In this document: positions 60,871-64,000 of the stretch, piece after piece
Layout: each line of letters starts with the position of its first letter
Numbering within the stretch: the stretch's first letter is position 1
DNA from: Paenibacillus rhizovicinus
Lineage (GTDB): Bacteria > Bacillota > Bacilli > Paenibacillales > Paenibacillaceae
Assembly (NCBI RefSeq): GCF_010365285.1
Contig: NZ_CP048286.1
Location: forward strand, 4,718,501-4,782,500
Direction of reading: 5' to 3'
DNA length: 64,000 bases
The notes under the pieces: model-generated
Seen by the model: only the letters and a program-made list of their open reading frames with translations
What the model was told of the DNA's origin: nothing
Database searches by the model: none
Position numbers and translations under genes: made by a program

Positions 60871-62151
60871 ATGAAGGCTGAGCATCGCGTTTTGCGTCAA
60901 AACATTAAAAATAATCTATATAACGGCATTGCATGGTCCATCGGGTTTAATTTCGTCACGCCTTTCATTCCGATCATAGCGGCTCGCCTTGGAGCTACGA
61001 ATAACGATTATGCTCTGCTATCCTCGGTTCCCGCGATACTCACGATTTTACTTACTTTTCCGGCCTCGCTCATTCTGGATCGTTTCCAGAAAAAGAAACG
61101 GATCATCTCCGGTCTAATCTTAGCGAGCCGATTCTGCTACTTATTGCTCTTCTTCATACCGTATCTCGATTTATCGGCAAAAGCAGCTTTGATCGCTTTA
61201 GTTAGCGTTTATGGCGCGACCAACACGATTATCGCGGTGTCCTATCAATCCATCATGGGAGAAATAATTCCCGCGAATTATCGAAACAAAGTGTTCGCGC
61301 AGCGTAACATCTGGATAGGCATATCCGGTATGGTGACCGCGCTGGCGGCAGGCTGGGGCATCGATCAGTTCTCTTATCCGATCGGTTATCAAGCCGCGAT
61401 ATTACTAGGTTTTGCAGCTTCATTAGCGGAGACCTGGTACTTCAGCAAGCTGCGAATTCCTAGCGAGGAACTATCGATTGCGCCTCATGCGGAGAGCGAG
61501 AAGGCGGTGCCGAGCCTGCCGAGCGCGTTTCCTCCAAGGTTAAAGGTCGGGAAGCTCTTCTCTGGCGTAGGAGGCCGGCCTTTCTATTGGTTCTGCGGTA
61601 GCGCGATTCTCTATACATTCGCATGGATGGTGGCTTGGCCGATTTATTCGAAGCTGAAAGCGGACGTTCTTCATGCTACGAACACGCAGATGAGCATCGA
61701 TACGGTAGTGGGCGCGATTGGCTCGCTGGTCGCATTCAGTTTATGGGCACGATTAGCCGACCGCAAAGGAAACGGCATTACCGTATTCGTGTCGTCGTTG
61801 ATGCTTGCTATATCGCCTTTCGGGTGGGCACATGCACCGTCGATGACCTATGTGTATGCGTACGATTTTTTCGGAGGTCTTGTCACAGGCGGCTTCCAGC
61901 AGTCCATATTCAACCGGCTGTTGGAGATTGCTCCCCAAGAGACGCGGCATCGGGCCATTTCCATATATACCACGTTGTCACAAGTCTCGGCGGTATTTGC
62001 GCCAATCGTCGGGATGCGCTTGTACAGCTGGGTAGATTATTCGCCGAGCATGATCATCATCGGTTCGACTCGCGTGCTGGGCGCGATTTGTTTTTTGCTT
62101 ATCTTGCTGCCGAAGCGGCAGCGATCACAGGCTCACCGGATAGAAGGTTAA
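60871..62151 (+). CDS. MFS transporter
   Basis: 426 residues from ATG 60871, with AGGAG 8 bases before (GTG 60862 is an alternative). About 12 hydrophobic helices in two halves around a charged loop near 205-235. PASLILDRFQKKKRIISGLIL is the loop 2-3 motif. It resembles uncharacterised Bacillus/Paenibacillus carriers; the substrate is unknown. It converges with the uracil permease. Confidence 0.85.
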   Translation: MKAEHRVLRQNIKNNLYNGIAWSIGFNFVTPFIPIIAARLGATNNDYALLSSVPAILTILLTFPASLILDRFQKKKRIISGLILASRFCYLLLFFIPYLDLSAKAALIALVSVYGATNTIIAVSYQSIMGEIIPANYRNKVFAQRNIWIGISGMVTALAAGWGIDQFSYPIGYQAAILLGFAASLAETWYFSKLRIPSEELSIAPHAESEKAVPSLPSAFPPRLKVGKLFSGVGGRPFYWFCGSAILYTFAWMVAWPIYSKLKADVLHATNTQMSIDTVVGAIGSLVAFSLWARLADRKGNGITVFVSSLMLAISPFGWAHAPSMTYVYAYDFFGGLVTGGFQQSIFNRLLEIAPQETRHRAISIYTTLSQVSAVFAPIVGMRLYSWVDYSPSMIIIGSTRVLGAICFLLILLPKRQRSQAHRIEG

Positions 62152-62157
62152 CGTGTG

Positions 62158-62197
62158 AAAAAAAACAGGCTGGCGGGAACACACCGCACAGCCTGTT
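62158..62197. terminator. Terminator between the MFS gene and the uracil permease
   Basis: On the minus strand, AACAGGCT pairs with AGCCTGTT around a GC-rich loop, followed by eight or more T (plus-strand A run before 62165). Confidence 0.8.
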
Positions 62198-62213
62198 CGT
62201 TTGTTATGCAGAA

Positions 62214-63530
62214 TTAATGTTCCGAAGTCTCCGATGCCTCCGCATCGTTGGACAGCCGCGTGATTTCGAATAGTTTGAACAGCAGGCTGAGCAAGATCGC
62301 TGTAACCGTCGCGAGCGCCATGCCGGACAACGAGAAGTTGCCGATCGTGATTTTCGCGCCGCTCAAGCCGGTAACGAGTACGATTGTCGTTAAGTACAGG
62401 TTCGTGGGCTTGCTGTAATCAATCTTCGATTCCACGAGCATTCGCAAGCCGGAAGCAGCGATGACGCCGAACAGCAGCAGGGAGACGCCTCCCATTACGG
62501 GTTGCGGAATGCCGGAGATGAGCGCCGAGAATTTGCCCATGAACGATAGCACAATGGCGAAGACGGCTGCTCCTCCGATGACGAACGTCGAGTACACGCG
62601 CGTGATCGCTAGGACGCCGATGTTCTCGCCATACGTCGTATTCGGCGTGGAACCGAGGAAGCCGGACAAGATGGTGGACACGCCGTTGCCCAGCATCGAG
62701 CGATGCAAGCCGGGGTCCTTGGACAAATCTTTATGCACGATGTTGCCGGTGACGATCAAATGGCCGATATGTTCGGCAACGACGACAAGCGAAGCGGGTA
62801 CGATGGTAAGGATCGCGGCCCATTCGAAAGACGGCATCGTGAAGGTCGGCGCTTCCAGCCAGCCGCTCTTCGCCACGTCGCCGAACGAAGTGACATTCAA
62901 CAAGTAGGCCAGCAGATAGCCGCTGACGATGCCGACCAGAATGGGAATGATGCGCATAAAGCCGCGGAACAGCACGGAACCCAGTACGGTAATGAGCAGC
63001 GTCACGGTCGAAATCGTAATGGTCGTCGCATCCGGCACCCAGACATCAGCCGCCGCCGCGTTGGGGGATTTAATCCAACCGGCCATTCCGGCCGCGACGG
63101 GAATGAGTTCGAGACCGATTACGGCCACGATCGCGCCCATGGCTGCCGGCGGGAAGAGCATATGAATCCAGCCGGTCCCGGCAGCATTTATAATGAGGGC
63201 GATCACGGTAAATACGACCCCGGCAGCGATAAAACCGCCGAGCGCCGCCGCATAGCCGTCCGCATGAACGGTATTGTTGCCGATGACCGCGCCTGCCGGG
63301 GCGATGAAGGCAAAGCTTGATCCGAGGTAGGCGGGAATTTTTCCTTTCACGATAAATAAGTAAATCAAGGTCCCAATTCCGTTCATGAGCAGGCATATCG
63401 CCGGGTCGACGCCGAGCAGGTTGGGGACGAGCACCGTCGAGCCGAACATGGCGAACAAATGCTGTATGCTGAGCATGAGGCTTTGCGCGAGAGGCGGCCT
63501 GTCGAGGACGCCGATTTCTTGTTGTTTCAT
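62214..63530 (-). CDS. Uracil/xanthine permease, NCS2 family
   Basis: 438 residues from ATG 63530 (MKQQEIGVLDRPPLAQ), with GGAGG 11 bases before; ATG 63548 has no site. Twelve or more helices. LSIQHLFAMFGSTVLVPNLLGVDPAICLL, GKIPAYLGSSFAFIAP, VAEHIGHLIVTGNI and GFLGSTPNTTYGENIGVLAITRVYS are the UraA/PyrP landmarks, including the substrate-binding Glu in AEHIGH. It imports uracil with protons. No pyr operon lies nearby, so PyrR control is not shown. Confidence 0.92.
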   Translation of the reverse strand: MKQQEIGVLDRPPLAQSLMLSIQHLFAMFGSTVLVPNLLGVDPAICLLMNGIGTLIYLFIVKGKIPAYLGSSFAFIAPAGAVIGNNTVHADGYAAALGGFIAAGVVFTVIALIINAAGTGWIHMLFPPAAMGAIVAVIGLELIPVAAGMAGWIKSPNAAAADVWVPDATTITISTVTLLITVLGSVLFRGFMRIIPILVGIVSGYLLAYLLNVTSFGDVAKSGWLEAPTFTMPSFEWAAILTIVPASLVVVAEHIGHLIVTGNIVHKDLSKDPGLHRSMLGNGVSTILSGFLGSTPNTTYGENIGVLAITRVYSTFVIGGAAVFAIVLSFMGKFSALISGIPQPVMGGVSLLLFGVIAASGLRMLVESKIDYSKPTNLYLTTIVLVTGLSGAKITIGNFSLSGMALATVTAILLSLLFKLFEITRLSNDAEASETSEH

Positions 63531-63585
63531 TAGTTTCAAATCCTCCATGTTTGTACGAATCTTCGATGCGAGCGCAACTTTATCG

Positions 63586-63614
63586 ATTCTACATAGACTA
63601 TTGTTGGTTGACAA
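63586..63614 (-). promoter_or_regulatory. Sigma-A promoter of the uracil permease gene
   Basis: On the minus strand, TTGTCA (63614-63609) and TAGAAT (63591-63586) are separated by 17 bases, 56 bases before the start codon. Confidence 0.7.
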
Positions 63615-63727
63615 GTGTATTCTCAATCCGCATTCAAGTATGGCGGCAAGGCAAGTTGACGCGCCGGCCTTTCATTTGTTGTAATGAAAGGAGCAAACGA
63701 CCTTGAAGAAGCGAGGAGCGGGAAGAC

Positions 63728-64000
63728 GTGAACGGCATGGACATCGGGAAGGTTGATCAAGAAGAAATAGCGGCACGCGTGAAGCGGCTGCAATCGCGAT
63801 TGATACAAGAAGGCGTTGATGGTTTTCTCGTGACGCAGCATGTGGATTTATATTATTTTACGGGTTCGATGCAGGCAGGATATGCTTTCATCCCTGCCGA
63901 GGGCGAAGCGGTTTTCTACGTGAGACGCAGCTTGGAGCGGGCGGAACAGGAGTCGGCGATCGCGGTGGAGGCCATGTCTTCGCTGCGCGGCTTCCGCGCT
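63728..64000 (+). CDS. Xaa-Pro aminopeptidase-type peptidase, N-terminal part (runs off window)
   Basis: The frame from GTG 63728 (ATG 63737 is an alternative) stays open to the window end, giving 91 residues with no stop. EEIAARVKRLQSRLIQEGVDGFLVTQHVDLYYFTGSMQAGYAFIPAEGEAVFYVRRSLERA is the creatinase-type N-terminal domain of M24B Xaa-Pro peptidases. The metal-binding catalytic domain lies beyond the edge, so the enzyme activity is inferred from the N-terminal fold. GGAG lies 9 bases before the GTG. Confidence 0.8.
   Translation, partial: MNGMDIGKVDQEEIAARVKRLQSRLIQEGVDGFLVTQHVDLYYFTGSMQAGYAFIPAEGEAVFYVRRSLERAEQESAIAVEAMSSLRGFRA

Noticed and set aside
1-64000. Prophage, insertion sequence, tRNA or rRNA genes
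   Set aside because: No integrase, transposase, phage structural gene, terminal inverted repeat or RNA-gene sequence was recognised anywhere in the window.

Overview
The window looks like chromosomal DNA from a high-GC member of the Paenibacillaceae (Paenibacillus or a close relative). This is an inference from gene content: YesM/YesN two-component pairs beside ATPase-less CUT1 sugar transporters, a Bacillus-type ydcC-alr-ndoAI-ndoA block with a sporulation sigma-E-like promoter, a T-box in front of trpS, strong GGAGG ribosome sites and frequent TTG/GTG starts. I saw no rRNA, tRNA, IS element, prophage or CRISPR array.

Layout. 1-12 kb is mixed housekeeping: a divergent AraC regulator/uxaC pair, an orphan sdpR-sdpI unit with a perfect operator palindrome, two divergent CobW-type metal GTPases followed by a secreted His-rich protein, a chorismate mutase, murG and T-box-controlled trpS. 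12-19 kb is the first sugar-uptake locus (YesM, YesN, binding protein, two permeases, two cre-like sites). 19-26 kb holds a DHA2 efflux pump, an atypical ornithine-carbamoyltransferase-like enzyme behind ARG-type boxes, and a Fur-box heme-uptake cassette (stalk-fused binding protein, permease, ATPase, IsdG-type heme oxygenase with an insert). 26-41 kb is a carbohydrate island: GntR regulator, enolase-superfamily enzyme, PhyH dioxygenase, COG4091-type oxidoreductase, LplB/YtcP/LplA-like transporter, YesN/YesM and a secreted GH26 mannanase. 41-45 kb is ydcC-alr-ndoAI-ndoA. 45-52.6 kb is a third transporter plus YesM/YesN. 52.8-60.7 kb holds two bactofilins and a reduced Tad/Flp-type secretion operon. 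The end has an MFS carrier, a uracil permease and the start of an Xaa-Pro peptidase.

The strongest unexplained signal is at 43837-44136, in the leader of the ndoAI-ndoA toxin-antitoxin operon. It is three tandem ~100-nt units, each with two hairpins. The stems are kept by compensatory base changes while loops and inner stems diverge, and each unit ends in a CACCT element able to pair with the ndoAI ribosome site. It looks like a tandem structured RNA acting on a MazEF-type module.

The three sugar transporters carry no ATPase, so they probably share one encoded elsewhere (MsmX-like, known for this family), and each has its own YesM/YesN pair. Iron control (Fur), arginine control (ARG boxes), carbon control (cre-like sites), tryptophan control (T-box) and sporulation control (sigma-E) can all be read from sequence motifs here. 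All functional calls are by reading, without database searches.
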